From Actinomycetota bacterium (lineage in GTDB: Bacteria; Actinomycetota; Thermoleophilia; Gaiellales; F1-60-MAGs149), in the NCBI GenBank assembly GCA_016870485.1, contig VGBM01000007.1, forward strand, positions 29,452-93,451: DNA of 64,000 bases. Reading direction: 5' to 3'. The notes under the pieces were generated by a model that was given only the letters and a program-made list of their open reading frames with translations, was not told the DNA's origin and did no database searches. The translations under genes and the position numbers were made by a program. Positions 19,930 through 31,877 of this stretch are shown one piece after another. The stretch's first letter is position 1. The number at the start of each line of letters is the position of its first letter.

Positions 19930-21016
19930 AGGCTGCCGTCGGACGATAGACCGGGCGGCGCAGGTCGAGGGCCTCGAGGATCGCGGCGGGGCGCAGGTCG
20001 AAGACCTCGGAGACGGCCGCCGCGATGCGGCCCTCGTCCTCCGTGGCGGTCCCGAACGTCTCCACCATCACGGACACCGGGTGGGCGACGCCGATCGCGT
20101 AGGCGACCTGCACCTCGCAGCGCTCGGCGAGGCCGGCGGCGACGATGTTCTTGGCCACCCAGCGCGCCGCGTAGGCCGCGGAGCGGTCGACCTTCGACGG
20201 GTCCTTGCCCGAGAAGGCGCCGCCGCCGTGGCGGCCCATGCCGCCGTAGGTGTCGACGATGATCTTGCGGCCGGTCAGGCCGCAGTCGCCCATCGGGCCG
20301 CCGATCACGAACCGGCCCGTCGGGTTGACGAGCAGGTGCTCGCCGGCGATGCGGTCGACGTCGCAGAGATCGGCGGGCAGGAGCGGCCGCACGACGTGCT
20401 CGGCGAGGTCCGCCCGGATCTGGTCCTGGGAGACCTCCTCCGCGTGCTGCGTCGAGACGAGAACGCGCTCGACGCCGACGGGGCACCGGTGGCCGCCGTC
20501 CTCGGCGTAGGCGACGGTGACCTGGGTCTTGCCATCGGGGCGCAGGTAGGGCAGCGTGCCGTCCTTGCGCACGGCGGCGAGGCGCTCGGCCATGCGGTGC
20601 GCGAGCATGATCGGCAGCGGCATCAGCTCGGGGGTCTCCGAGCAGGCGTACCCGAACATCATGCCCTGGTCGCCCGCGCCGACCTCGTCGGCGTCCGCGC
20701 CGTCGACGCCCTGCGCGATGTCGGGCGACTGGCGGTCGAGGGCGACCATCACGTTGCAGGTGTTGCAGTCGAAGCCCTTGCGGGCGTCGTCGTAGCCGAT
20801 GTCGCGGATCGTGCCGCGCACGAGCTCGGGGATGTCGAGGCGCGCCGACGTGGTGATCTCGCCGGCGACCAGCGCGAGACCGGTCGTGACCAGGCTCTCG
20901 CAGGCGACCCGCGCCGCGGGGTCCTGCGCGAGGACGGCGTCGAGGACGGTGTCCGAGATCTGGTCGGCGATCTTGTCGGGGTGCCCCTCGGTGACGGACT
21001 CCGAGGTGAACAGCAT
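19856..21016 (-). CDS. metK: S-adenosylmethionine synthetase
   Basis: Makes SAM from methionine and ATP. The 386 residues include [20 protein letters not shown] at the N-terminus, [12 protein letters not shown], and [22 protein letters not shown] near the C-terminus. I chose ATG at 21016 because AGGAG lies 8 bases upstream; an open GTG at 21055 would add 13 atypical residues. SAM supply is relevant to one-carbon chemistry in the right half of the window, but no direct link is visible. Its last 74 bases also encode the PriA N-terminus. Confidence 0.96.
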   Translation of the reverse strand: MLFTSESVTEGHPDKIADQISDTVLDAVLAQDPAARVACESLVTTGLALVAGEITTSARLDIPELVRGTIRDIGYDDARKGFDCNTCNVMVALDRQSPDIAQGVDGADADEVGAGDQGMMFGYACSETPELMPLPIMLAHRMAERLAAVRKDGTLPYLRPDGKTQVTVAYAEDGGHRCPVGVERVLVSTQHAEEVSQDQIRADLAEHVVRPLLPADLCDVDRIAGEHLLVNPTGRFVIGGPMGDCGLTGRKIIVDTYGGMGRHGGGAFSGKDPSKVDRSAAYAARWVAKNIVAAGLAERCEVQVAYAIGVAHPVSVMVETFGTATEDEGRIAAAVSEVFDLRPAAILEALDLRRPVYRPTAAYGHFGRDAFAWERTDKVDALRAAL

Positions 21017-21127
21017 CGAGAGCTCCTGCGCCACGTAGTGCTCCTCCAGGGCCACCGCGTATCAGTGCGGCGGATTAGCAAACGGATGCTAGCAGGGTGC
21101 TCTGGGCCGTCGTCCCGCTCGGACCGC

Positions 21128-22651
21128 CTAGCGGATCGCGATGTAGGCGCCGGCGCCGCCGGGCTCGCCCCAGGCGATCACGCCGCCGACGGCGTCGAGC
21201 GCGGCGGGCAGCTGCTCGCCCCGCTCGGCCGCCCGCTCCGCGGCCATCCGGCGCACGGCGTCGGCGTTCAGCCAGGCGAGGCCCGTGACCTGGCCGGGCA
21301 CCCCGGCCGCGTCGCGGGTCGCGCGGAAGCCGGCGTCGTCGGCGAGCGCCCGCTGCGGCGGGGCCGCGAGGCCCGGCGCGTTGCCGATGGCGATCACGGA
21401 GCCGCCCTCCTGGCGGGTGGCGGCGATCTCGCCGGCCTTGCCGTCGCGCAGGCCCGCCGCGTCGAGCGCGCCGACGAGGCGGCCGATCGTGGCGCCGGCC
21501 GCGGCCGGGTCGGGCGGGGCGAGGAGCAGCGCGCCCTGCGGGTCCGCGCCGTCGAGGGCGACCAGCGCGTGCTGGCCGGTCAGGGCGGGCACGAGGCCCT
21601 CGCGCAGGCTGACGCCCGTCGCGGCCTCGATCGAGGCCACGTAGCCCGCCAGCTGCGGCGAGGCCGCCTCGAGCCGCTCGAGTACGGCCGAGAGGCGCGG
21701 GCCGAGGTCGGCGAAGACGAGCGCGCCCGCGGCGTCCGCCGGCACGCGGCCGGTCAGGGTCGGGGCGAACGCGGCCGGTGCGGCCGCGCCGCGGGCGGCG
21801 AGGGCTGCCTCGTCGGCGTCGCCGGCGGCGGCCAGGCGCAGACCGCCCGCCTCGGCGCGCACGGCGATGCCGAGGCCGCGCACGTCGCCGAGGGCGGCGA
21901 CGAGGTCGGTGATCTGCGCCTGCGCGTTCGGCAGGTCGCCGGACTCCTGGGCGGGCACAAGCACCGCCGCGGCCTGCGCCAGCGGGGCGAGCCGCGCCGG
22001 GCTCAGGTAGGCGAGGGCGAGCGGGTCGTCGGGAAGGCGCTCCACCGTGGCGCGGAAGGCGGCCTCGTCGGCGAGGGACGGCGCCCGACCGGCCCGCACC
22101 TCGAGCGCCTCGCGCAGCGTGGCGCGCGACGTGGCGCCGACGACGAGCGAGCCGTCGACGGCGATGGCGGAGGCGCCCTGCTCCCAGACGGGCGTGCCGT
22201 CGATCGCGGGGCCCTCGGCGAAGCCGAGACGGGCCAGCTCGCGCAGGAGCGCTGCGCCGTCGGCCTCGGTGGCCACCAGCACGGCGTCGGCCGCGGGCTC
22301 GAGGCCGCCGGCGAGGTCGACGCCGAGGAGGCCCACGGAGACGTCGCCGCCGAGCGCGCGCACGACCGCTCCCTCGCCGTCCGCGGCCAGCATCGCGTCG
22401 AGGTCGGCGAGCTTGGCGTCGCCGCCCGGCACGCGCGCCGCGAGGCCCTCGAGGGCCTGCCACTGCGCGCCGTCACGGCTCATCGAGACGCTCGCGTAGG
22501 CGACCGCGTCGGCGGGCACGAGCGCCGCGCCCTTCGCGCGCGCCTGGGCCCCCGCGTCGGCGTCGCCGGCGCCGAGGGCGGCGACGAGCGCGACCGCCAC
22601 GACGAGCGCGGCCGCGAGGGCGGTCAGGACGACGGCGGGTCGATGGGTCAT
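21128..22651 (-). CDS. DUF3352 family membrane-anchored protein
   Basis: 507 residues. A hydrophobic N-terminal segment (about residues 5-30, VVLTALAAALVVAVALVAAL) is followed by an alanine-rich extracytoplasmic region that starts LVPADAVAYASV, the DUF3352 opening. The repeated pattern of predicted strands and helices is similar to the family; function is unknown. The ATG is 6 bases after TATCCT, so it is probably leaderless and transcribed alone. Convergent or operonic relations are not evident: metK lies 111 bases downstream of its stop on the same strand. Confidence 0.82.
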   Translation of the reverse strand: MTHRPAVVLTALAAALVVAVALVAALGAGDADAGAQARAKGAALVPADAVAYASVSMSRDGAQWQALEGLAARVPGGDAKLADLDAMLAADGEGAVVRALGGDVSVGLLGVDLAGGLEPAADAVLVATEADGAALLRELARLGFAEGPAIDGTPVWEQGASAIAVDGSLVVGATSRATLREALEVRAGRAPSLADEAAFRATVERLPDDPLALAYLSPARLAPLAQAAAVLVPAQESGDLPNAQAQITDLVAALGDVRGLGIAVRAEAGGLRLAAAGDADEAALAARGAAAPAAFAPTLTGRVPADAAGALVFADLGPRLSAVLERLEAASPQLAGYVASIEAATGVSLREGLVPALTGQHALVALDGADPQGALLLAPPDPAAAGATIGRLVGALDAAGLRDGKAGEIAATRQEGGSVIAIGNAPGLAAPPQRALADDAGFRATRDAAGVPGQVTGLAWLNADAVRRMAAERAAERGEQLPAALDAVGGVIAWGEPGGAGAYIAIR

Positions 22652-22721
22652 GGACTCAGGATAACTCCAGCGGTCGTATCGCAGGATGACGGGAAGCGGT
22701 TGTCCCCGCCCCGCCTCGCGC

Positions 22722-23132
22722 CTAGCGGCCGGCGAGGCGCAGCTGGTTCTCGGCGAACTCGAGGTCGCGCTTGGCGCGGAACGCGTTGACCGTCTCGTCG
22801 CCGGCCTCGGCGGCCTGGATCCGGCCGCGCGCATCCTCCGCGAGGGCCTGCGCGGCCTCGACGTCGATCTGGTCCGACGGCACCGCGCCCTCGACGAGCA
22901 CGAGCGCGCGGTTGTTCTGCATCGAGAAGTAGCCGTCCGACGAGGCGAAGGCCCGCCACTCCGACGCCGACACCTTCACGCGGATCTGGCCGACGTCGAG
23001 GTGCGCGACGATCGGCTGGTGGCGCGGGAGCACGCCGAGCTCGCCCTCCGTGCCGGGCACGACGACCATCTCGGCCTCCCCCGAGAAGGCCGGGCCCTCC
23101 GGGGTGATGATCTCGCAGTGCAGGGTCGCCAT
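22722..23132 (-). CDS. atpC: ATP synthase F1 epsilon subunit
   Basis: 136 residues, last gene of the ATP synthase operon. N-terminal beta-sandwich (TLHCEIITPEGPAFSGEAEMVVVPGTEGELGVLPRH) followed by the two-helix C-terminal domain (SDQIDVEAAQALAEDARGRI...RAKRDLEFAENQL) that can inhibit rotation. It starts 4 bases after the atpD stop. Confidence 0.95.
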   Translation of the reverse strand: MATLHCEIITPEGPAFSGEAEMVVVPGTEGELGVLPRHQPIVAHLDVGQIRVKVSASEWRAFASSDGYFSMQNNRALVLVEGAVPSDQIDVEAAQALAEDARGRIQAAEAGDETVNAFRAKRDLEFAENQLRLAGR

Positions 23133-23136
23133 CGGG

Positions 23137-24648
<1,512 letters not shown>

Positions 24649-26439
24649 CTACCCCGCGCCGCGGACCGCGAGGTCGCCCAGATGCAGCCCGAGGACCGGC
24701 CCCCAGCGGTAGTTGACGACGCGCGCCGAGACGAGCGCGACGTGACGCGGCGCGAGCAGCGGTACGAGCGGCGCATGGTCGACGAGGACGGCGGTGGCCA
24801 GCGCCGCGAGCTGGGCGTCGCGCTCCGGGCTCGGCGGCAGCGCCGCCGCCTCGGCGACGTGCCGGTCGAAGTCCGGGTCGCACCAGCCGCCGACGTCCGC
24901 CCCGCCCCCGCACGTCAGGAGCGGCCCGAACCAGGCCGTCGCGTCGGGGTAATTGCCGGTCCACGGCAGCAGCGCGATGTGCCACGTCGCTGCCGGATCG
25001 CGCAGGACCCCCGCGATCAGGTGCCCGGGCACGGCGCGCTGGCGCACCGATAGCCCGGCCGCAGCCAGGTCCCGCGCCACGACGCGGGCGATCTCGGCCT
25101 CCGAGGCCGCCGCACCATGCACGAGGACCACCGGCGTCCCATGCGCCCCGGCGGCGCGCACGAGCGCGCGTGCCCGCGCGGGATCGAAGCCGTAGGGCTC
25201 GGACGGCTGGTCGCCCACCAGCCCCGGGGGCAGCAGCTGGCCCCACGCCAGGCCGGCGAACGGCCCGCCCGCGCGGCGAGCGAGGGCCGCCCGGTCGACG
25301 GCGTGGGCGACGGCGCGGCGCGCCTCGAGCCGGTCGAACGGGGGGCGGTCGGCGCGCAGCGCGGCGAACAGGATCGTGGCGGCCGGCGTCGAGAACAGCC
25401 GGCCCGCGAGCGCGGGGTCGGCCTCGGCGCGCTGCACCTGCGCGCCGTGCGGGACGCCGGCGCCGAGGCTCGCGTCGAGCGTGCCCGCCGCGATCCTCGC
25501 CACCTGCAGGCCCTCAGCCACCCCGATCTCGAGCTCGACCCCGTCGAGCGCGTTCTGCCACGGCGCCTCCGGCATCCCGGCCGCGACGTTCGCCGCCCAG
25601 CCCGGCTCCCGCTCGAGCGCGATCCGCGCGCCCGGCGCGACCTCGACCAGGCGGTACGGCCCCACGAAGGGGGGCGGGGCCCCGCCCTCGCCCCCAGCGG
25701 CATCCGCCGGATGGATGAAGGCCCACGGCATCGCGAGCGCGTAGGCGAGGTCCGGGTCCGGCGTACCGAGCGCGAACTCGACGGTCGCCGCGTCGACCGC
25801 GCGCACGCCAGGCAGCGGTCCCGCGTCCTCGCCCGCCGCGCGAGCGGCGGCCCACTCCGGGTAGCCCGTGAGTCCCGCGTAGTAGCCGGAGGCCGGGGCC
25901 CCGCCCGAGGCGCACTGCGCGGCCGGGTCGAGCAGCCGCTCGAAGGAGGCGACGACGTCGTCCGCATCGACGGCCGAGCCGTCCGGGAAGCGCAGGCCCT
26001 CGCGCAGGCGAACCGTCCAGGTCAGGCCGTCTTCCGACACGAGCGGCATGTCCTCGGCGAGCTCGGGGCGGACCGCGGCGCCGGTGGGCGCGTCGGTGGC
26101 GTCAAGGTGCCCGTAGAGCCCGCGCGCCGCGAACCCGAACACCGTCCACGAGGCCCCGTACCAGGAGAGGCCGCTCCAGCAGTCGATGTCGTCGGCGAGC
26201 GCGACCCGGAGCACGCCGCCGCGCGGCGGCCGCTCCTGGAGGGGCGGGAAGGACCCCGCGTCCCCGGCCGCCGCAGTCGGCTCCACCTCCACCGTCGACG
26301 CGGTCAGGACCGCCCCGCCCCCGTCGGCCGGCGACTCGCCGCAGCCGGCCGCGAGCGCGAGGCCGACGACGACGGCCAGTGCGAGGACCAGACGGCGACC
26401 GCCCCCCGTACCCCCGTCGACGTACCTGCCGCCTCTCAC
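24649..26439 (-). CDS. ABC-type peptide/oligopeptide substrate-binding lipoprotein (SBP family 5)
   Basis: 596 residues. Signal and lipobox LALAAGCGES (lipidated cysteine) follow a hydrophobic stretch. The mature part has the family 5 pattern: RGGVLRVALADDIDCW, WTVRLREGLRFPDGSAVDADDVVASFERL, FVGPYRLVEVAPG, RRAVAHAVDRAAL, and a C-terminal WHIALLPWTGNYPD. It binds a peptide-like or other solute outside the membrane. No permease or ATPase genes are nearby, so it is an orphan receptor. It sits between atpG and atpD. GTG at 26439 is 7 bases after TAGCGT, so it has its own leaderless promoter; GTG at 26448 is an alternative. Confidence 0.88.
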   Translation of the reverse strand: MRGGRYVDGGTGGGRRLVLALAVVVGLALAAGCGESPADGGGAVLTASTVEVEPTAAAGDAGSFPPLQERPPRGGVLRVALADDIDCWSGLSWYGASWTVFGFAARGLYGHLDATDAPTGAAVRPELAEDMPLVSEDGLTWTVRLREGLRFPDGSAVDADDVVASFERLLDPAAQCASGGAPASGYYAGLTGYPEWAAARAAGEDAGPLPGVRAVDAATVEFALGTPDPDLAYALAMPWAFIHPADAAGGEGGAPPPFVGPYRLVEVAPGARIALEREPGWAANVAAGMPEAPWQNALDGVELEIGVAEGLQVARIAAGTLDASLGAGVPHGAQVQRAEADPALAGRLFSTPAATILFAALRADRPPFDRLEARRAVAHAVDRAALARRAGGPFAGLAWGQLLPPGLVGDQPSEPYGFDPARARALVRAAGAHGTPVVLVHGAAASEAEIARVVARDLAAAGLSVRQRAVPGHLIAGVLRDPAATWHIALLPWTGNYPDATAWFGPLLTCGGGADVGGWCDPDFDRHVAEAAALPPSPERDAQLAALATAVLVDHAPLVPLLAPRHVALVSARVVNYRWGPVLGLHLGDLAVRGAG

Positions 26440-26474
26440 GGCGCTCACGCTACCGGGCCCGCGCCGCCCGCGGG

Positions 26475-27359
26475 CTACGAGAGCGCGTCGGCGCCGGCCA
26501 CGACCTCGAGCAGCTGCTGCGTGATCTCGGCCTGGCGGGCGCGGTTCATGTCGAGCGTGAGCCGGTCGATCAGGTCGCGGGCGTTGTCCGAGGCGTTGCG
26601 CATCGCGGTCATGCGCGCGCCGTGCTCGGACGCCGTCGACTCGAGCAGGGCCCGGAAGATCTCCGTCTCGAGCGCCGTGGTCAGGAGCGGCTCGAGCAGC
26701 TGCTCGGCGTCGGGCTCGAACAGGAGCTCGCCCATCAGCGCGCGGTCGCGCGCCGACAGCTCCGTCAGGCGCTCGGGCAGCGGCACGGGCAGCACCTCGG
26801 TCGCGTAGACCGTTTGCACGAGCGGCGAGTCGAAGTGGTTGAAGATCATCACCAGCCGGTCGAAGGCCTGGTCGCCGTAGTCGGCGATCAGGGAGTGCGC
26901 GATCTGCTCGGCGTCCTGGTAGACCGGGCGGTCCGTGAAGCCCGTCCAGGACTGGCGCGGCTCGGCCCCGCGGAAGCGCAGCGAGCCCGCGCCCTTGCGG
27001 CCGACGGCGTACCAGACCACGTCCCGGCCGAGGGCGCGCTCGGCGGCGGCCTCGTCGAGGGCGCGGCGCAGGACGGACGCGTTGAACGCGCCGGCCAGGC
27101 CGCGGTCGCCGGACATCAGCATGATCGCGGTGGTCTGCACGTCGCGGCGCTCGAGCAGCGGCTGGTTGCGCAGGGACGTGGTCCGCCCCGCCGCCTCCGA
27201 GATCAGCTCGTGCATGCCGTCCGCGAACGGGCGCAGGGCCTCGATGCGGACCTGGGCGCGACGCAGCTTGGCGCCGGCCACGAGCTCCATCGCCTTCGTG
27301 ATCTTGCTCGTGTTCTTGACGGAGTGGATCCGCCGGCGGATGTCCTGCAGCGAGGCCAC
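26475..27359 (-). CDS. atpG: ATP synthase F1 gamma subunit
   Basis: Central stalk, 294 residues. N-terminal helix ASLQDIRRRIHSVKNTSKITKAMELVA and C-terminal helix ARMTAMRNASDNARDLIDRLTLDMNRARQAEIT form the coiled-coil shaft. The GTG start is 3 bases after the atpA stop. It is followed by the solute-binding lipoprotein gene instead of atpD, which is unusual. Confidence 0.96.
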   Translation of the reverse strand: MASLQDIRRRIHSVKNTSKITKAMELVAGAKLRRAQVRIEALRPFADGMHELISEAAGRTTSLRNQPLLERRDVQTTAIMLMSGDRGLAGAFNASVLRRALDEAAAERALGRDVVWYAVGRKGAGSLRFRGAEPRQSWTGFTDRPVYQDAEQIAHSLIADYGDQAFDRLVMIFNHFDSPLVQTVYATEVLPVPLPERLTELSARDRALMGELLFEPDAEQLLEPLLTTALETEIFRALLESTASEHGARMTAMRNASDNARDLIDRLTLDMNRARQAEITQQLLEVVAGADALS

Positions 27360-27362
27360 GTG

Positions 27363-28895
<1,533 letters not shown>

Positions 28896-28917
28896 GTCGG
28901 TGTCTCCGTCGGTCGGA

Positions 28918-29460
28918 TTAGGCGGTGGGGATGCGGGCGGACCTGAGGTCGCGGCCGAGCAGGTCGAGGCGGCGCCGGAGCGACGCGTCGACGAGCCGGT
29001 CGCGGACGCGCAGGACCACGCCGCCCAGGATCTCGGGATCGACGGTGCGATCCATGGTCACGTCGAGGCCGGTCGCCTCGCGCAGCTGCGACTCGACCGT
29101 CTTCGCGGTCGCGTCGTCGATCGGCACGGCGGTCGTCAGCTCGACGGCCAGCTCGCCCTTGGCGAGCCGCACGCGCTCGGCGAAGACGCCCTGGATCTCG
29201 GACAGGGCGTCCAGCCGGCGATGGTCGAGCAGCACGCCGAGGAGGCGCGCGACCATCGCGTCGGCGCCCGCGCAGAGCTCGCCGATCAGGCGGCCCTTGG
29301 CCTCGCGCGGCACGGCCGGGTTGGCCAGGGCGCGCGCGAGCGCCGGGGTGTCGCGGACGGCGTCCGCGACCGCGGCGAGGCCGCCGTCGACGGCGTCGAG
29401 ACACCCGGCCTCGTCGGCCGCCGCGTAGAGCGCCGTGGCGTACGGGGTCGCGACGCTCAC
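28918..29460 (-). CDS. atpH: ATP synthase F1 delta subunit
   Basis: Peripheral-stalk connector, 180 residues. The opening [16 protein letters not shown] and the C-terminal [29 protein letters not shown] are typical. It is a free-standing delta, not the b-delta fusion seen in mycobacteria, which argues against a Mycobacteriales host. The GTG start overlaps the atpF stop as GTGA. Confidence 0.95.
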   Translation of the reverse strand: MSVATPYATALYAAADEAGCLDAVDGGLAAVADAVRDTPALARALANPAVPREAKGRLIGELCAGADAMVARLLGVLLDHRRLDALSEIQGVFAERVRLAKGELAVELTTAVPIDDATAKTVESQLREATGLDVTMDRTVDPEILGGVVLRVRDRLVDASLRRRLDLLGRDLRSARIPTA

Positions 29461-30008
29461 GCCCCGCCCTTGCCTCCGTGCAGCGCCGAGAAGTCGACCC
29501 CCGCGAGGGCCTCCTCCACGAGCCGCTTCTGCTCCTTGTCGTCGAGCGCCCGGCCCAGCACCTTCTCGGTGGCGAGCAGGGTCAGGTCGGCGATCTCCTG
29601 CTTGATGCGGTCGAGCGACTGCTGCGTCTCCGCCGCGATCGCCTGCTGCGCGGCGGCGATGCCGCGCTCCCGCTCCTGGGACAGCTCCGCGACGAGCTGC
29701 CGCTGCTGCTCCGTCGCCGTGGCGCGGGCGTTCTCGAGGATCTCGGCGGCCTCGCGCCGGGCGGCGGCCAGTTGCTGCTTGTAGTCGTCGAGCAGCCGCT
29801 CGGCCTCCTCGCGGGCGTCCTCGGCGGACTGGAGGTTCTGGCGCACGGCCTCCCGGCGCTCGTCGAGCAGGGCCGCGATCCGGCCGAACGCGTACTTGCG
29901 CAGGATCACGAGCACGATCAGGAACGTGACCAGCGTCCACAGGCTGAGGCCGAGCTCGGGCTGGATCAGCCCGGCGCCGCCCGTCTCTGCGAGGATCGTC
30001 GACGTCAT
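29457..30008 (-). CDS. atpF: ATP synthase F0 b subunit
   Basis: 183 residues: one N-terminal membrane helix (LWTLVTFLIVLVILRKYAFG) and a long charged alpha-helical stalk rich in Glu, Arg, Gln and Ala. It anchors F1 to F0 through delta. It starts 4 bases after the atpE stop and overlaps atpH by 4 bases. Confidence 0.95.
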   Translation of the reverse strand: MTSTILAETGGAGLIQPELGLSLWTLVTFLIVLVILRKYAFGRIAALLDERREAVRQNLQSAEDAREEAERLLDDYKQQLAAARREAAEILENARATATEQQRQLVAELSQERERGIAAAQQAIAAETQQSLDRIKQEIADLTLLATEKVLGRALDDKEQKRLVEEALAGVDFSALHGGKGGA

Positions 30009-30012
30009 CGGA

Positions 30013-30261
30013 TCAGGCGATGAAGAAGGCGACGAAGCTCATCAGGAGGGCGTAGAACGTGATCGCCTCGGTCAGCGCGAGCCCGAGGAACATCATGCCC
30101 TGCAGGTCGCTGCGCATCTCCGGCTGGCGGGAGACACCCTCGATCGTCTTGCCGATGAGGTAGCCCACGCCCACGCCGGGGCCGATCGCGCCGAAGCCGG
30201 TGCCGAGGCCGAGCGCGAGCGCCTTCGCGGCGTCGACGAGCCCCTGGTCGGTGAGTGCCAT
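30013..30261 (-). CDS. atpE: ATP synthase F0 c subunit
   Basis: 82 residues, two membrane helices. Helix 1 has the packing motif GLGTGFGAIGPGVGVG, the loop is RQPE (45-48), and the ion-carrying glutamate is E65 in LALTEAITFY. No glutamine/serine sodium-binding set is seen, so proton coupling is likely. Strong ribosome site AGGAGGAT upstream of the ATG, fitting its high stoichiometry. Confidence 0.96.
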   Translation of the reverse strand: MALTDQGLVDAAKALALGLGTGFGAIGPGVGVGYLIGKTIEGVSRQPEMRSDLQGMMFLGLALTEAITFYALLMSFVAFFIA

Positions 30262-30293
30262 GTGTCCGAGATCCTCCTGGGTAGGTTGGTCGC

Positions 30294-31166
30294 TTAGTGG
30301 TGGGGCTCGATCGCCGAGCCGATGTAGATGCCCGAGAGCATTGCGAAGATGTAGGCCTGGAGCGACGCCACGAGGCCCCACTCGAAGATCCAGAAGACGA
30401 CGGCGATCGGGATCGCGATCGGCGCCACGAAGAGCTTGCCGAGCAGGATCACGAAGCCGATGCACATGATGATCAGGAGGTGGCCGGCCAGCATGTTGGC
30501 AAACAGCCGGACGCTCAGCGAGATGATGCGCAGGAGCTGCGACAGTACCTCGAGCACGATCAGGAACGGCTTCAGTGCCGGCGGGCTCGGCGGCACCCAG
30601 CTCTTCAGGTAGGGCCAGACGCCGTTGGCGCGCGCGCCCTCGAAGTGCGAGATCGCGATCGTCATCAGCGCGAGGGTGAGGGTAACCGACAGGTTCGACG
30701 TGGCCGCGTACAGGGTCAGGCCGGGGATCGGCCCGTAGAGCGGGTTGTGCGTGTCGAGCGGCAGCGGGATGAAGCTGATCATGTTCAGTGTCCAGATGAA
30801 CACGAACAGGCTCGCCACGTACGGGAACCAGCGCGCGAAGGCGGCCTTCGGCAGCGTGGCCTGGCCGATGTTCGACTCGGAGAAGGTGTAGAGCAGCTCG
30901 ACCACGGTCTGCGTGCGGCCCGGTTGGGTGCGCAGGCCGCCGCGCACGACCCAGAGCGTCAGGATGATCGTGATCGCGAGGCCGAGCCAGAGGTAGACGA
31001 CGAGCTTCGAGACGCCGATCGTCAGCGGGCCGAGCGCGAACGAGGCCCAGTACTCGTTGAGGAACTCGTCGACCGGCTTGAACTCGCCGCCCTCGGCGAG
31101 CGCGGCGGCGGGCGCCAGCAGCACGCCGACCAGGGCGAGCGCGACGAGCGCGAGGCGGCGGCTCAC
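30294..31166 (-). CDS. atpB: ATP synthase F0 a subunit
   Basis: 290 residues, about five to six membrane helices. An N-terminal signal-like segment (LALVALALVGVLLAPAAALA) precedes the conserved part. The essential arginine lies in LSVRLFANMLAGHLL, and the last helix ends WGLVASLQAYIFAMLSGIYIG. It forms the proton half-channels against the c ring. The GTG start overlaps the upstream atpI-like gene as GTGA. Confidence 0.95.
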   Translation of the reverse strand: MSRRLALVALALVGVLLAPAAALAEGGEFKPVDEFLNEYWASFALGPLTIGVSKLVVYLWLGLAITIILTLWVVRGGLRTQPGRTQTVVELLYTFSESNIGQATLPKAAFARWFPYVASLFVFIWTLNMISFIPLPLDTHNPLYGPIPGLTLYAATSNLSVTLTLALMTIAISHFEGARANGVWPYLKSWVPPSPPALKPFLIVLEVLSQLLRIISLSVRLFANMLAGHLLIIMCIGFVILLGKLFVAPIAIPIAVVFWIFEWGLVASLQAYIFAMLSGIYIGSAIEPHH

Positions 31167-31579
31167 GCGGCGCCCCCGGCGGACGCCGCATCGGCTCCGG
31201 CGTCCTTCAGGAGGACATGGCTGATCCCGCGGGCGACCATGTCCACCGTAAAGTAGACGAGGAAGGCCGCGGCGGCGACGACGCCCAGCTGGCGCTCGTA
31301 CGTCCAGGCGATAATGAACAGCGCGCCGAAGGTCAGCCAGGCGCGCGAGAGCAGGGACACGCCGACGATCCCGACCTGCAGGATCTGGCTGCGGCCCCGC
31401 GCGAACTGCTCCGCACCGAAGGCGACCGCCATGTTGGCGACGAGCAGCGCGACGGACAGCGCCCACGCGTCGAGCGGCCAGCCGGCGGCCCAGAAGACGG
31501 GCAGCGCGACCAGGCACGGGATGATCGCCGCGAAGCGCAGGGCGAGCGCGAGGCGGTAGCGGGTCGGGGTCAACGTCAT
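31163..31579 (-). CDS. atpI: ATP synthase subunit I-like membrane protein
   Basis: 138 residues with four hydrophobic segments (for example AAIIPCLVALPVFWAAGWPL and AWALSVALLVANMAVAF). Its location directly before atpB with a 4-base overlap, and its size, fit the poorly conserved AtpI/UncI group, which assists c-ring assembly or ion uptake. Sequence motifs alone do not prove it. It is also overlapped by the small AtpZ-like gene upstream (ATGA). Confidence 0.65.
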   Translation of the reverse strand: MTLTPTRYRLALALRFAAIIPCLVALPVFWAAGWPLDAWALSVALLVANMAVAFGAEQFARGRSQILQVGIVGVSLLSRAWLTFGALFIIAWTYERQLGVVAAAAFLVYFTVDMVARGISHVLLKDAGADAASAGGAA

Positions 31580-31731
31580 CGGGGCTTGAAGTAGCGCTGG
31601 TACAGGAGGTAGAAGCCGAGCACGAGCCCGATCGTCGACCCGACCATGATGCCGGGCGCAAGCCGATCGGTGAGGAGGCCGACGGCCATGCCGATGACCC
31701 CCCCGAGCACGATCCCAGCGATCACGTACAT
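31576..31731 (-). CDS. atpZ: AtpZ-like small membrane protein
   Basis: 51 residues from ATG 31731. Two membrane helices (YVIAGIVLGGVIGMAVGLL and MVGSTIGLVLGFYLLY) with LTDRLAPG between them match the AtpZ/Mg-transporter-like proteins that precede atpI. Family members normally have 20-30 more N-terminal residues. The frame stays open upstream (DASGLAAG before the ATG) but has no ATG, GTG or TTG; AGGAG is followed only by an ATC codon. The true start is therefore uncertain and may be non-canonical. Confidence 0.6.
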   Translation of the reverse strand: MYVIAGIVLGGVIGMAVGLLTDRLAPGIMVGSTIGLVLGFYLLYQRYFKPR

Positions 31732-31877
31732 CCCCGCGGCGAGTCCGGAGGCGTCGGGGCCCCCGCCCTGTCCCGTCGTGGTGATCGTGATCTCCTGGCG
31801 TCCTGCTCGGCCCGTCGCCGGGCGCTTGGAAACCTAGCAGCACGGGCGCCGGGTGGCAGCCCGGGCGGGCGGCGCGA

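Noticed and set aside
21017..21127. SAM riboswitch upstream of metK
   Set aside because: The 111-base gap has no recognisable SAM-binding helices or terminator alternation; a ribosome site and simple leader explain it.
22003..22476. Additional genes in alternate frames within DUF3352 and SoxA regions
   Set aside because: Arg/Pro/Ser-rich translations without motifs, fully contained in supported genes; shadows of GC-rich codon positions.
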